64,000 nt of DNA from Henricia sp. BOLD:AAB3569 (lineage: Eukaryota > Echinodermata > Asteroidea > Spinulosida > Echinasteridae): the NCBI GenBank assembly GCA_037783545.1, contig JBBELK010000308.1, positions 620,001-684,000 on the forward strand, written 5' to 3'. This document shows, in pieces, positions 18,831 through 30,960 of this stretch (positions within the stretch are counted from its first letter, which is position 1; each line of letters starts with the position of its first letter). The notes below the pieces were generated by a model. It saw nothing but the letters and a program-made list of their open reading frames with translations. It was not told the DNA's origin and ran no database searches. The translations under genes were made by a program, and so were the position numbers.

Positions 18831-20995
18831 CAGACAGGCCTTTATTCTGGCAATCTGCCAGCCATTTGTGCCACTTTGTCACCTGGGTGCCATTTCACCT
18901 TTGTAGGGTATAAATTCATGTAATTATTCTGGCCTTTTGACATTTTAGTTGATGCATGGCCAACTTTCTGCCCCCTGATTTGTTTTGCCCGAGGCTGCTC
19001 AGAATGGCAGCTTTTTGATTAATGGTTACCAGCACCCACCTCTTGGGTCTTGGCCCCACCTGGAAAAGTTTAAATTTGTCACCCAAAAAGTTTTTAAACA
19101 AATGCTAGCTCCGACAACTTGACATTTTGGCTAAATTTGTAAGTTTACCATAAACTGTTTTTCATGTACTTAAACCTGAACACGAGCCCGGCTTATTTGG
19201 ATCCCAATATATTTTTTATTTTTTTAGCCATTGTCATGTTTACTTAGCTACTATACAGGTATACATTGTAAGTAGAACTACTACTGGTACATACATGTAC
19301 TACTACTGTCCTAAATGCTTAGTACAGTGTACATGTACCATGCGTGTGTAATGCATGTACTTTGAAAACATGTCTGCAACATTTTTGGGAAGAACATTTC
19401 AAAAGGATTATCAAATACCCTAGTCTAAATATCAGCAGAATTAGATAGCCTTGTTTACATTTTACAGTGTACCATGCACTTGTTACTGTATGTACTTCAC
19501 ATTCCTTCAAGTGCAGGAGCTAACTATCTGTTTACATAGCTTATCTGGTATTGTCATTTACCAAATACTACATGTGATATTGGGTACATATTTAGACAGT
19601 ACTAAAAGCGGACTAACTTCGGTTCAACCGAAAACGGTCTATCTCAGTTGTGTCTAAATTTCGTTTTCCTTGTATGATGTAAGAGTACACTTGCACACTT
19701 GTTTAATAGCACAGTGTCTTGTTTCTTGGGTACACTTCCTCTAATTGTGGAAGGCTCTACATTTATTTTAACTGCAGTATTAATTGCAACAAAGCAAATT
19801 TATTGGAGACAAGTCTCTTCCCCTTCAAGACATTTTCAAGTCTCAAGTCAAATAATGACTGGAGTCAGTTTGTCAAGTTGATCACACTGTACATACTCCA
19901 GATTTGCTCTTTTTAAAGTTTTTAAAGTTTTCTTTATTTTATGAATTTTCGGTCATAAGAAATCCTCTGGACTTTGCAAAAAATACAGGAACCTTGTATT
20001 ATCAGGAATAAAAATGATAAAGAACAAAAATAAAAATGATAAAGTAAATAGGCAGAGATCTGTGCGCCGAGCTCATGAATATTTTGTGTAGAATATGACT
20101 AACGTCCGATGTGGGGTATTTTTTCTTCAAACTATAAACATTTTAGACACTGTACAGCTCCTAAAATGGGCCCTATTTTGCCCAGTAGCGTATGTGCCTT
20201 TGTTTCAAAATGGATGCAGGTCTGTTTAGCAAGTTTCACTGTTGCAGGGGTAGTTTTGTTTCAAGTGGAAATTAGGGAATAAAAGTGACGGATTACCCCC
20301 ATACAATTTAACAGAATTGAAAAGATGAGACATCAGTGAGTATTCTGGTTGTTGTCCTGAGAAGCTGAGAGAGTTGTGAGTATTTTTTAATGATTTTTGA
20401 AAATTGGGCATTTACCATTTGTTCCTATGGGAGCCCTATTTACTGGTGTGCAACCTGTACATGTTTGGCCTACTAACCAAATAGTGTGCATGCCTCTGGG
20501 CACTTGACTGGGGCCACCAATTAAATAAACCCAGTGTCCAATTAGAAAACAGCATGCCTCACACTAGGTGGCATTTCTTTTATCAGAACTTTTAAATCCT
20601 TCAGAAAATAGAAACATTTGATGCTGTAATATGTCAGTTTAATGGACACCCAGCACCCTGTTGTTGCTATACATTTCCCCCTGCTAAGTGGCATTTAAAG
20701 GGCATGGCTGGGTGTTTAGATTAAAGGCCATGTATCATTTACAAGGTGAAATTGTTTAACAGATTCCTGGAATACGGGCATGTCTGAAGAAGAATGTTGG
20801 TACATGTTATTGTAAATTAACCTGAAGAAATTTTAGCTAAATGTATTCTGATTTATTTATTTATTTATTTATTCCATTCATTTACCCAGGGTGTGCCCAA
20901 ACAGTTTACAAAAACTGATTTTCATTGGGGCCCTGCAAATATATTAAACAACTTTACAATCACAAACAAACTGGAATAAGATACAAGAACTACAA
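18831..20995. other. No gene found
   Basis: AT-rich, mostly unique sequence with several TACATGTA palindromes around 19290-19350, and a short (TTTA)n run at 20847-20872 next to CCATTCATTTACCCAGGGTG (20873-20892), possibly a retroelement tail. No exon with supporting splice sites or homology was recognised. Confidence 0.4.
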
Positions 20996-20999
20996 CATG

Positions 21000-21480
21000 A
21001 ACACTGGTAAAATGGCTCAATTTTACTGCTGTCCGCATTTGGACTTTTTGACACAGTCAAATTTTACCGAGACCATGGGAGAGCATGCGCAGTGTCCCTT
21101 TACAGTTTGACCTTCACGACCTGAATGTAAGCTTCCAGAACGCATTTAACGGCTCGCTGTGACCGCATTGGACTTTTCGTTTCGGGAAAAGTTTCCCGGT
21201 CAATTTTCCTGGGTAGAAGTTGGCCAGGAAAAGTAACCGCTGGAGTCGGGAAAAGTTACTGAGAGGAAAACGTCCTAGGCTGTCTGCATTAGACTTAAGC
21301 GGGCCTCCCACTGAGATTTTTGGCACAATTTTCCAATGATTAGGTATGATTTGGTGAGATTACCCAAGACTGTCTATACACAATCGTACCTAATTGTTGG
21401 AAATTCGTGGCAAAAATCGCACAGTGGGAGGCCCGCTTTAAAATGGGGAAAAGTACATATCGTCATCCCCCAAAAAAGTC
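21000..21480. mobile_element. Dispersed element 'GTCCGCATTGGACTT', copy 2, with nested MITE
   Basis: Same landmarks as the copy at 18.4 kb (TACTGCTGTCCGCATTTGG, GAGCATGCGCAGTGTCCC, AGTTGGCCAGGAAAAGTAAC). Interrupted at 21295-21441 by a short MITE. Confidence 0.8.
21299..21437. mobile_element. Nested MITE AGCGGGCCTCCCACTG
   Basis: Inverted ends AGCGGGCCTCCCACTG and CAGTGGGAGGCCCGCT, flanked by TTA(A) on both sides. The related host copy at 18.77 kb has an uninterrupted GGATTAAAAATGGG at this point, so the insertion duplicated TTA or TTAA. No coding capacity. Confidence 0.85.
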
Positions 21481-21908
21481 CACTCGTGAAGTAAAATTGA
21501 GTAATTTCAAATGATATACTCTGTATATTGGGTCTTTAAAGTCATAGTCTGTTACTGGCCACCCTGAAATATGATTGTGTATGGAAGTGGTCGGGTTTGG
21601 TTTGTTGAAAAAATGGAAGATGATTACTTTAAAGGCTGGTTGCAGTATTGGCTATGGGCCAACAACCAAATGTGTGAGTGAGTCCATCACAAGTCTATCA
21701 AGTTCACAGCCGATAAAATCACATGTCCTGCACAAGTCCAGTAACAAGAAGCAAAGATATTTGTACATGTATCAAAATAATTCCTCCCGAGATTATGTGT
21801 CTTTGTGTAAGAAATCGCTAATTGATATGAATTTATAAAATGAGTGTGCGCACACACTTTTTTACAAGGGTACATGTACCCTCATGTGGACAAAACTACA
21901 CTGTAGGC

Positions 21909-21935
21909 CACCCCCCCCCCCCCCCCCCCCCCCCG
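21909..21935. repeat. Poly-C tract
   Basis: A run of about 26 C. Length is likely variable or assembly-sensitive. Confidence 0.9.
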
Positions 21936-22499
21936 ATCACTGTGGTATGTGGCTCTGTTTGTTTGTGCAGTATAGCCAGGGAAATAGGACGGCTGCTTTG
22001 CACAATTTCTTGAAAGCATGGACACAGTTTTTCCATTGTTTTCTTGGAACGTAGATGAGGTGCTGAGCTGGCTATTTATTCATTTGAAAAGGAGCTTATT
22101 CCGCAATAGTCAGAGTTTTTTGTTTTTTTACATTCTTGTCAAAAAGTGAGTGTGCCCACTCACGTAAATTTGTTCTCCATTAGTGTTTTATTACAAACAC
22201 AAAGATATCTCAGGAGGAATCATTTCATTGGACAGTTACTGCAACTTGAGAATGGGTTTCCCTGTCAACTTGCAATCCTTATTTCAGCTTTTGAAAGGAA
22301 CAAGCTTCACATGTCACCACTAGGCTGAACAAACATGGGCTAGAGTCTGGTAATGTGTTGACCCAAAATTCTCTCTCTTATCTACAGTTGGACTGCATTT
22401 CTTGGAACTGGCCTCATTCAGTTAGGGGTACCCAGGGGCGGATCCAGGGGGTGGCATGGGGAGCACAAGCAACGCAAGTTTCAGCGTTTCAACTCCTTT

Positions 22500-22640
22500 T
22501 GAAATTAGCTTGAACAAATTTATTGTTTTGACAACTTGACTTGAACCGACTTGACCAACATGCCTGACTTTACTGGACTTGGGACTTGAAGGCAGTTTGA
22601 CTTACATGTAACTTGACTTGACTTGAGACTCGAGCAGAGG
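22500..22640. mobile_element. ACTTG-type element, unexpanded copy
   Basis: Contains TTGAACAAATTTATTG, CTTGACTTGAACCGACTTG, ACCAACATGCCTGACTT and ACTTGACTTGACTTGAGACT, the same order as beside the arrays at 0.5 and 35.8 kb, but with almost no tandem expansion. Suggests what the parent element looked like before array growth. Confidence 0.7.
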
Positions 22641-22958
22641 GAGACTCGTTACAATTACCCTGCTCTGGTGTTTACTGACTTCATGTGCACACTTATTATC
22701 AACTTGACCACACAATTTTTGTTGCTATGTGGTGCAAGCCGCAGGTGTGAAGTACAGAATCAATACAGTGTTTACCGTAGGAGAGAATGGCATAAAGCAA
22801 GTAAACAACCAGACTTTGTTTTGTTGATTACTTGGCACTGGTGTGCACCACGTAGCAACAATAGCATAGTATGTTACTTTCTAAACACTTCCTCCAATTA
22901 AAAGTGAACAATTCGGGGTGCCAGCCAGTATGCAAATATTAACACGCAAAAGGTTAAT

Positions 22959-23435
22959 TTAAAGATAGTATCCATGATTGGTAAACTGTTACAAATAGTT
23001 TTATCCCCATGTGTGATTGAAGATATGCATGATTAAAACCAACCTGAGCAAAAAACAGCTCCGTACTTCGTCTAACTTTTGAGAAAACAGTCAAAAAAGG
23101 GTTTGCAGTCTTTTCGCCCCAAAACCATTTCGTCCTGAACCACGGCATGTGCACGAAGTGATTTTGGGGCGAAGTAGCATTTGGGCGATGTAGTGTTTGG
23201 ACAAAGTGATTCGGGGCGAAATGGCACTTGGGCGAAATGGTTTTGGGGCAAATTGAGTTTTCGTCTCATGAGACGAAATCTAATTGTTTTACTTATTTCT
23301 CAAAGACTATAGCACTTTAGACAAAACCATTTCAGGGGAAGTTTCTACGGTCATCATGTTTATATTGTGTAAGTTAGGTGTAAATCTGTGAACATTTCTG
23401 ATTTTCGAGATACCAATCATGTATACTGCCTTTAA
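22959..23435. mobile_element. TTAA-bordered element of the 4.4-kb type, copy 2
   Basis: TTAA at both ends (22959-22962, 23432-23435). Landmarks TATCCATGATTGGTAAACTG, ACAAATAGTTTTATCCCC, the CGCCCCAAAACCATTT core, and TTTCGAGATACCAATCATGT. The core is not tandemly expanded here. Confidence 0.85.
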
Positions 23436-24024
23436 GCACCCTTAAGAAAAAAGAAATGCTCACTCGGGTCACAAAACTGAACAAATCATGCAAGTATTGC
23501 TGAACAAGCAGGAACTCAACACGGAATAATTGCAACCATATATATTCGCTGTGTCCGCAAAACATATTTGATTCTGTCAATACTTTAAATAAGGTTTTTT
23601 TCGTCAACTCTTGAACAAAAAATTGGGTCATTGCAAGTGATAGAGTGTGCCTTTAAATAATGGCATTTTGCCAGAAAACATTTCTTTTGTGCACACATGA
23701 TGTATTGTTTTCTCAAGGTCATGAAGTACATGATTATTATTAATAAAAATATTATCCTACACCTTCATAATACAGGGCCCAATTTTCCATCCCAACTTAA
23801 AAATAAATCACATTCCCAGTCTTGCTGCAAGCACATACTGCCGCATCGTCAGAGGCATTCATCCCTTGATGACATCATCAGCGGTTGCTAGGCAACAGAT
23901 CCTATAAAGGAAAATACGGTCCGGAACCCACAAAGAATTCCCACGGTCGGTCGTTAAGAGGTATCAGTGGCGGCACACTGGCATACAACTAGATTTCCAA
24001 GTTGTTTTTTTTCATTTAAGAAAA

Positions 24025-24170
24025 TACAGTCGAACCTCATTAAAAAGTGATCTTGGGACTTTGCCGATTATCTTGTTATAATAGAAATCTTGTATTATCA
24101 GGATTGAGAACAATAAAGAACAAAGGATTAGGACCTAAAATGTTCCTTGTTATAAGCAAAATGTTGTAGT
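24025..24170. mobile_element. Pogo/Tigger-like end fragment
   Basis: CAGTCGAACCTCATTAA followed by TTATCTTGTTATAATAG resembles the ends at 30.89 and 61.54 kb and the inverted end at 62.17 kb. Only a part is present. Assignment to the pogo/Tigger branch is by end sequence only. Confidence 0.5.
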
Positions 24171-24324
24171 TAATATTCTTATTATTGAGAATCGAGTGAC
24201 CTGGGATTTAGCCAGAGCAATTTATTTGGAAAAAGACAGCCGGGAACTGCTAATAGACTTTTTAAACTGGCAGCCATCTTAGGGGTTAGTTTTCTATTTC
24301 AAGGATTGTACAATGTATGTAGAT

Positions 24325-24630
24325 CACATTTTTTAACCCCCCATTTTTCGCCATGGGTGTTGAGATTTTGATACCATATCATTTGAAATTTCAACGCTCT
24401 CAATTCTGTATTTTTAAGGATATCGTCAAAAACACAGATGTTTTGTAAACTAATTTATCCATTCCATAAAGCAGTGCAGTGATTACACCAACCTTTTTGC
24501 TTCCACATCCAAATTGGAGATTGCAAATTTCCTGTTTTCTTCCCATGGATAGTATTTTGGGAGGCGTTTTATAGGATTGTTAGGTTAGAACAAAATCTAT
24601 CTTCTGGAAAAGCCTGAACAAGTTCCTTTA
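24325..24630. mobile_element. TTAAAGGAGC-type element, copy 2
   Basis: Matches the 9.1-kb copy (CATGGGTGTTGAGATTTTGA, TTTGCTTCCACATCCAAATT, TTTCCTGTTTTCTTCCCATG). Right end CAAGTTCCTTTAA. Confidence 0.85.
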
Positions 24631-24699
24631 ATCATTTCGTACACTTTCGGAAAAGACACCCGCATCAATTCCTAACTACAAAATTGAACCCTTTATCAA

Positions 24700-25570
24700 G
24701 GATAAACCCACGTGTACATATTAAAAATTCCAATTTCATCTCATAATCTTCATTCTTCCCCTCACAGAGAGCAAAAAATAAGAAATTGCCCCGGACCATC
24801 TGCCTCCTATAAATAGATCCGTCTCGTTACTTCCACCCAAACGCTCACACATGCATTCTCCCTTAGAATGCGTCCTGGGCGACTCCCGAAGAATGAAAAG
24901 GGGAGAGAGAAAAAAAATCTCCGTCTCGGAGATGACAGATGCAAAATAATCTCTGGAGAGGGCAGTGCATGGACAGCTCCATTTGCTACTAGAGGTGGTA
25001 ATTTAATTAAGATGGCTGGGCCAATCTTGTGGGATATTTATTTTTCCCCGCCGCTTATTTTATGCTGTTGAAATGAAAAATGTGCGGAAATTCGTTTTAT
25101 TTGAACGGGTTGGAAGTTGAAAATAATTTACCGAGGTGTGACTACATGTACTTAGACCTATACAACATAGGAACCGTAGGCCTATACGGGAAATGCAATA
25201 TGGATGGGAGTCGGTCGAGTGCGGTTGTTGACAGAGTGAATAATTTCGTGGGACGAGGGCAGTATTTGATAGCAAATGCGGTCTGTAAACATGTATTTTG
25301 GTTTTAAAGTCGATATATTGGTGTGCCTGAAAAAATTCCGCCATATCAAATGTGGGATTCATATTTTGTGTTTTTAGAAATCAATCTGTTTTGTTTTCTA
25401 TGTGTGAAATTTTCCGATAAAACTTTGTCATCTTGAATTATGAAAACTGAATATCAATTTGGAAGTAATTCCGGTTCTGGCTATTGCTGATCAGTTTGAA
25501 CAAAAAAATGTCGTTTATTAAAATTTATTTGCTCCGACATTCTCCCCAAGACATTTACATGCTAAAAACC
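24700..25570. other. Unique non-coding sequence, possible regulatory element
   Basis: I see no match to the repeat families in the window between about 24.73 and 25.55 kb. It contains a TATA-like CTATAAATAGATCC near 24807, the purine-rich stretch at 24895-24930 and TTTAATTAAGATGG near 25000 (homeodomain-type core TAATTA). No exon with both splice sites was recognised. Low-copy sequence inside a repeat desert is a candidate conserved non-coding element, but this is inference. Confidence 0.3.
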
Positions 25571-25571
25571 T

Positions 25572-25655
25572 GAAAGCGTGCTTGGATGGACTCGAACCTA
25601 CAACCTCCTGAATGCTAGACTTAATGTCTTAGTCATTGGATCACTGATGGTGATT
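25572..25655 (-). mobile_element. tRNA-like SINE fragment
   Basis: On the minus strand: CAGTGATCCAATGACTAAG, then TAGGTTCGAGTCCATCC (B box GGTTCGAGTCC). An anticodon-arm-like region lies between. No proper acceptor stem. Confidence 0.65.
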
Positions 25656-25680
25656 GTCCACCAATAAAAAACAGTAAGCT

Positions 25681-26130
25681 TTAAAGGCACAGGCTCGTCA
25701 GCAATGCGCGCCCGCCAAATGTGTGCCACGCAATACGCAGCTCCATAGCAAAGGCATGGAGCAACGCGCGTGTGTGACATCTTCGAATGAAAATACGCTG
25801 GTGGGTATTTTTTACGCGTGTTCATGTGCGTCTATTGACGCGCGCGTGTACGAGCGTGATTGTTGACCACCGAACATTCCCGGATGTTCTACGTCACGGA
25901 AAGCAATCAATAGAGCGATTCTGGAAACAAAACCATTATAAATCAAAAGGACATAAAAAAACCGACCCGAAGATGTTTCAGCTCCGTGAAATGTACCACG
26001 CTTTCCAAAAACATGACAAATTCATTGCGTTTTGCCGAAGCTTGACGAGGAGTTTAAAAATGACTGTTCGTGACTCATTCTAAATTTGTCTCTTCGAGAT
26101 TACCAATGATGTATACTGCCTTTAACCGAG
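25681..26130. mobile_element. GGCACAGGCTCG half copy joined to another dispersed repeat
   Basis: 25681-25770 is a decayed GGCACAGGCTCG foldback. 25900-26130 (AACAAAACCATTATAAA, TTTCAGCTCCGT, CATTGCGTTTTGCCGAAG, TGATGTATACTGCCTTTAA) recurs in shortened form at 59068-59330. The open frame across 25787-26083 is within the repeat and not supported as a gene. Confidence 0.6.
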
Positions 26131-26312
26131 GCCACCAAGGCCAATGGCCTCATGCTCTGCCGAGTTAGACCCGATGCCCCTTCAAGATACATTTTCTGAG
26201 GCCAACTTGGCCAGCCTGCCCTATCCTCAAAAATCTCACAAGGCTTGTACATTGTATGTACACTAATAACCAGTACAAAATTGGAACAAAGTTGGTCCTA
26301 GTGCCCCTTCAA

Positions 26313-26754
26313 TGCATAGTTCCGAGATTGCCCAGTTAACCCCGCCCCCTTAGATATTGTTGCTATGTGCTCACAAGCCATCGCAAAAAAATGGCGAGAC
26401 TACGTACAAAGCAACGGGACTCGGCATGGAAAGCACAGATTCATTGGAGAAAACCCAAAGGTATTTATGTTTTGACGTCGACAGTTACCGTAGCACACAC
26501 TGAGCGAAGGGCTAGTAATGCAGGGATGACATATCTTTCATAAAAATGCGCTGTCCTACCTTTGAACAGCGAATCGCCCAACATTGAAACCAAAATTCGC
26601 CCGGTCACTGGCGCATACAACATACAAACTGTAAGGGCAGAACATCGCGGATTGTTTGTGATGATTACATCACTTTGACCTTTGTGGGCGCCGTCTGCTA
26701 GCTCTGTTGTGATTGGTCGCGGGTTCGGCTTGATTGACAGGTCGGAACTATGCA
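26313..26754. mobile_element. MITE with TGCATAGTTCCGA ends, copy 1
   Basis: About 440 bp. Ends TGCATAGTTCCGAGATTG and, inverted, GACAGGTCGGAACTATGCA. Second copy at 44616-45046 aligns throughout (TTGAACAGCGAATCGCCC, TCTGCTAGCTCTGTTGTGAT). Confidence 0.88.
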
Positions 26755-27245
26755 TTGGCCTCTGTGCCCCTCGAAATTCAAACAAAATCAAAAACGGCAT
26801 GACCTTTGAATATCACATGTACCCAGTATGTAGGCCTATTCATCCCCTGTTTTGGCGGTTGCATACTGTAAATTAATGCCTTTTTTATCATCGGTATACA
26901 TGTACATACATTTTTATCTTTAAGCCGATAAAAATTCACTTACTGCTGTCTGTGTGTGGGCCCCAGTGTGTCTTCAGACCCTGGCCAATTTGGCAATTAC
27001 CGTAGTCTCCTGTCAAGCAAAGCATAAGATGCTATGCCTATTTCGTTTTGGCACAGATCCAATTTGGACATGTTGGCCTATCACGACTACTCGTAATGTT
27101 GTCCATGGTTCATGTGATGAGCCATTTTAATCAGTTTTTTAACCATGCCATCTTTGGTATGGTGCCTAATCACCATGGAAGTGAAGAAAACAGAGATGTT
27201 CCTTTACAACAAAAATAATTGGAGATTAGTTTTTCTAATACCTGG

Positions 27246-27681
27246 GTCTTTCCACAGTAAAGGAAGCATTTTGGCAACACAGACCATATTTTCGAGGAAA
27301 TACCTGTACCTTTGTCTGGTCTCAAAATAAAAGAAATAAGTTTAAGTTGTTCTGAAGAGATTACTTAGGCCCAAATAGGGTTACAAATAGTGTGACAACA
27401 TGCCTTTCTAAAAACCCCGTGTACAAATTTCCAATTATACGCTCGTAACCGGGACGGACAGTTGTGTTACATTTTAGGCCGTCCCAGTTACTAGCGTATA
27501 TTGGAAATTTGTACACAGGGTTTTTAGAAAGACATGTCACACTATTTGTAACCCTTTTTGGGCCTAAGTTATCTCTTCAGAACAACTGAAACTTATTTCT
27601 TTTATTTTGAGACCAGACAAAGGTATTTTCTGAAAAATATGGTCTGTGTTGCCAAAATACCCCCTTTACTGTGGAAAGATC
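27246..27681. mobile_element. Long foldback element, intact copy
   Basis: About 435 bp, almost wholly made of two inverse arms: GTCTTTCCACAGTAAAGG, TGGCAACACAGACCATATTT, TACGCTCGTAACCGGGACGG, then the inverse. Loop around 27465. Second full copy at 55663-56088, half copy at 1.3-1.8 kb. No open frame of note. Confidence 0.9.
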
Positions 27682-27802
27682 TATATAAAACAAACTAAAT
27701 CTTTGCAGAAGCATGGCTTGAAAGTCTTACAGTACATGTACCGTACATTGTATGCTTCAAACATATGCCCACCTAAAATTAAATTAATCTTTAACAGTTC
27801 GG

Positions 27803-28160
27803 TTAAAGGAGCAAGTTCAGATTTTTCAAGAAACTGGATTTCATTCTAACCTAACAATCGTATAAAATACATGTACCTCCCTAAAATACTATCCATGGGA
27901 AGAAAACAGGAAATTTGCAATCTCCAATTTGGATGTGGAAGCAAAAAGGTTGGTGTGATCACTGCACTGTTTTATGGAATTGATAAACTACACGTAGTTT
28001 ACAAAATATTGGTGGGTTTTTTATCCTTGAAAATACACGGATTGAAAGCGTGAAATTTTGGAATGGTTATGAAAAAAAAATATATGGTTTCAAAATCTCA
28101 ACATCCATGGGGAAAAAATGGGAGCACTAAACAAATGCGATCTGGACAACGCTCCCTTAA
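27803..28160. mobile_element. TTAAAGGAGC-type element, copy 3 (reversed, both ends intact)
   Basis: TTAA at both ends. Left end AAAGGAGCAAGTTCAGAT, right end GATCTGGACAACGCTCCC. Interior matches the 9.1 and 24.3 kb copies in reverse. This copy defines the element borders. Confidence 0.88.
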
Positions 28161-28602
28161 ATCTGTCTTGACAAGTCGTAAAAATTAAGAAATTCACGAA
28201 AGGCATTTGCATAAAGACCCTTGTGTAACCTAAACATACGTAATGTATACGGAGCACCGTGCCCGCCAAGCTGTGATCACCAGCATCAAATTAATAAGAT
28301 GTTATTGTTGCGGCCCATGATCGATGGATGTTGTTTATGATTCACCGAGACAGCAGGATGCGTGGGGGCATCTGTTAAGTAATTTCTGGTGTGTAGTTAG
28401 CAATGATTAATGGCTCTAAGTCAACTAAGGGCGACTACTTATAACGGCTGGTATACATGGTTTTGACTCCGAGGTTGATTGTGCGTGGATGCAGAGGCTC
28501 GCGGTTTACGTAATATGGAGAAGTGCTTTAGTATGAGCAGAACATTATTGCATGGTTGTGGCCTGAAGCTACATAATTGAAGGAGATTACATTTCAGTTA
28601 AA
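28161..28602. other. Unique GC-balanced block between repeats
   Basis: About 440 bp that matches none of the repeat families in the window. Contains a perfect octamer ATTTGCAT (28205-28212). No supported exon. A candidate enhancer by exclusion only. Confidence 0.3.
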
Positions 28603-28742
28603 TTAAAGGCACAGGCTCGTCAGTAATGCGCGCGCGCCAAATTCGTGCCACGAAATACGCAGCTCCATGCCTTTGCTATAGAGCTGCGTATTTCGTGGCA
28701 CGAATTTGGCGCGCGCGCATTGCTGACGAGCCTGTGCCTTTA
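28603..28742. mobile_element. GGCACAGGCTCG foldback, copy at 28.6 kb
   Basis: Near-perfect palindrome, with TTAA on the left. Its right end runs directly into GAGGAGCATGTCC, the end of the next element, so it appears to have used that element's terminal TTAA. Confidence 0.9.
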
Positions 28743-29101
28743 GAGGAGCATGTCCATATCGCATGTTTAAACAACTCTGTTTTCCCGTGGGTGTTGAGAT
28801 TTTGATAACATATCATTTGTCAAATATTTCTCATCTGAAATTTCGCGCTATCAATTTGTATATTTTCAAGGATATTGTAAAAGAAAACAATACTGTTTTG
28901 TGAACTACATGTAATTCATCCATTCCATAAAGCAGTGCAGTGATTAAACCAACCTTTTTGCTTCCACATCCAAATTGGAGATTGCAAATTTCATGTTTTC
29001 TCCTCATGGATAGTATTTTTGGGGGGTATGTGTTTTTAGTGATTGTTAGGTTGGATTGCAATCCATTTTTTTGAAAAGAAAATAAGGTTACGCTCCTTTT
29101 A
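28742..29101. mobile_element. TTAAAGGAGC-type element, copy 4
   Basis: GAGGAGCATGTCCATATCGC start, shared interior (TTTTTGCTTCCACATCCAAA), end GGTTACGCTCCTTTT. Confidence 0.85.
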
Positions 29102-30349
29102 GAGCCCAATATCACAATTTTACAAATTCTGCATACTGTTTTTAGGCTTTTAAGTTCTTTTTGTTGCAATACTGTTGACCGCGAGTACAACACGTACCGT
29201 ACATGAATCTGTGTGTGCAGAAAGCATTTCAATCATCAAGATTTTCTGTGATTTTTCAAATCAAATATTTATTTAACAAATACTAAATTTGCTGTGATGT
29301 AAACAGCATACGGACCGCAACATTTCACCCTCATTGTGCAAGTCTTCGTGCAAACTGATTAAGATTTGACATAATACTTTTCTGTTTTTTTCTAATTTTT
29401 GAAAAATGAAAAATAATTGGCTGTACTTCATGTACCCCGCAGCTAGAAGAAATAAAATATTTGAAAATCAGAACAAATTCACAATTTAAATATATCTCTA
29501 ACACAATCCCAATTCAGTGTGATTTTTTACACACCCTATAATACATGTAGGGTTAATACATTTTCAATAAATGTACACTTTTGATGTGTAAAAATAGGCC
29601 TAAATCTTCGAGTTTCCAAGAAAACACAAATAGAATTGTACATATATGTAGTTTTGGATCTCAAAAATAAAGTAGCCTTTTGACTAACTGGGACATCGTC
29701 ATAAAATAAAATTCTGCTTGCTTTGATTTTAAGAAAAATCTTACTGTTTTCGATTGAGTAATTTAATGACAGGGCAGGGGTGAGTCATTGGCACTGCAGA
29801 GGGCCCGGAGGCAGAGCTATAAAGCCGACTGGCGCGCCATTATTTGATTGTCATTTTCTGAGTCAGTCCGCTACTTTGCGGCATTTCGTGCGCCAATATT
29901 TGCGTCACGTCTCCGGGAATTGTGCAATGAGTATTTGTTTGGGATTGATGTTCGGCGTGTGCTGCCCTTTATGCGTATTGGTCGCGTGATATTGGTAGAG
30001 ACTGGACTTGCAGTGTACGTGATACTATGAAAATGGTATTAAGCACGTATGTATAATGGTTTGACAACTGACACAAATTAATTGCAAAGTAATTGTACTA
30101 CTATTTAATAAATCATTTGTGAAAGCTCTTTTCTGAGGGCTCTTTCTTGGAAAACCAAATGTACTTCAAATTCAGACACTCGAGGCTGGAGTAAACCTTC
30201 CTCTTATTTTTATACTGGTACAAGGCCTGATATGTACATTGTAGGCCTACATGTACATGTCGGGTACATAATATGCAGTGTTTTTCAACTCACTTGTATT
30301 ATTTGAATGTTTATTTATGCCATTACGAAATGCCAACTAAACAGCTAAA
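29102..30349. other. No gene found; isolated GC-rich patch
   Basis: Mostly AT-rich unique sequence. A GC-richer patch at 29770-30000 has a TATA-like GAGCTATAAAGCCGACTG (about 29815-29832) and a 69-codon open frame from 29780. No homology or splice support, so I do not call a gene. Confidence 0.3.
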
Positions 30350-30491
30350 TTAAAAGCACAGGCTCGTCAGCAATGCACGCGTGCCAAATTCGTCCCACGA
30401 AATACGCAGCTCCGTGCCTTTGCTATGGAGCTGCGTATTTCATGGCACGAATTTGGTGCGCGCGCATTGCCGACGAGCCTGTGCCTTTTAA
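30350..30491. mobile_element. GGCACAGGCTCG foldback, copy at 30.35 kb
   Basis: TTAA at 30350-30353 and 30488-30491. Palindromic arms as in the other copies. Confidence 0.9.
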
Positions 30492-30884
30492 TAATTATCC
30501 ATGTTGTGCTATTTCTGTTTGTGTGCTCATTTAGGAAATGGTCTGTGAATGGTACCAGCTCAACGGAAACTGAATGGTGTGTCTAAGGATTTACCGCCCC
30601 AACCTTCCAGAAAATCTCCACTCTCAACCTAGTTGAAGATTCTGTTCATGTGTAGGCCATCCCTGAGGTGCGAAACATTGTAAGTGTTATTATCTGTTCA
30701 ATTATGGAAAAGACTCTGGGCCTTACGCCGATGCACTTGTGAAAAATGAGGTTTACAGATCACGAGGGTGGACTGAATGCGTAATGTGACGAAGCAGCCA
30801 CATTATTTGACACTTTGCCAATGCATTTCGTTGAGGCGGTGATGCGTGGTCGCTGTTTTCGTAAGGTAATGAATTACACGTGTA

Positions 30885-30960
30885 TACAGTCGGACCTCAT
30901 TAATAAGAGGTCCTTTGCAGATTACCTTGTTATAACAGGAACAAAATCAGGATTGGGACT
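30885..30960. mobile_element. Pogo/Tigger-like end fragment
   Basis: CAGTCGGACCTCATTAATAA then TTACCTTGTTATAACAG. Same end type as at 24.03 and 61.54 kb. Confidence 0.5.

Noticed and set aside
29780-30030. Small gene with TATA-like element
   Set aside because: Two short overlapping frames, no homology, no splice sites, no poly(A) signal close by.
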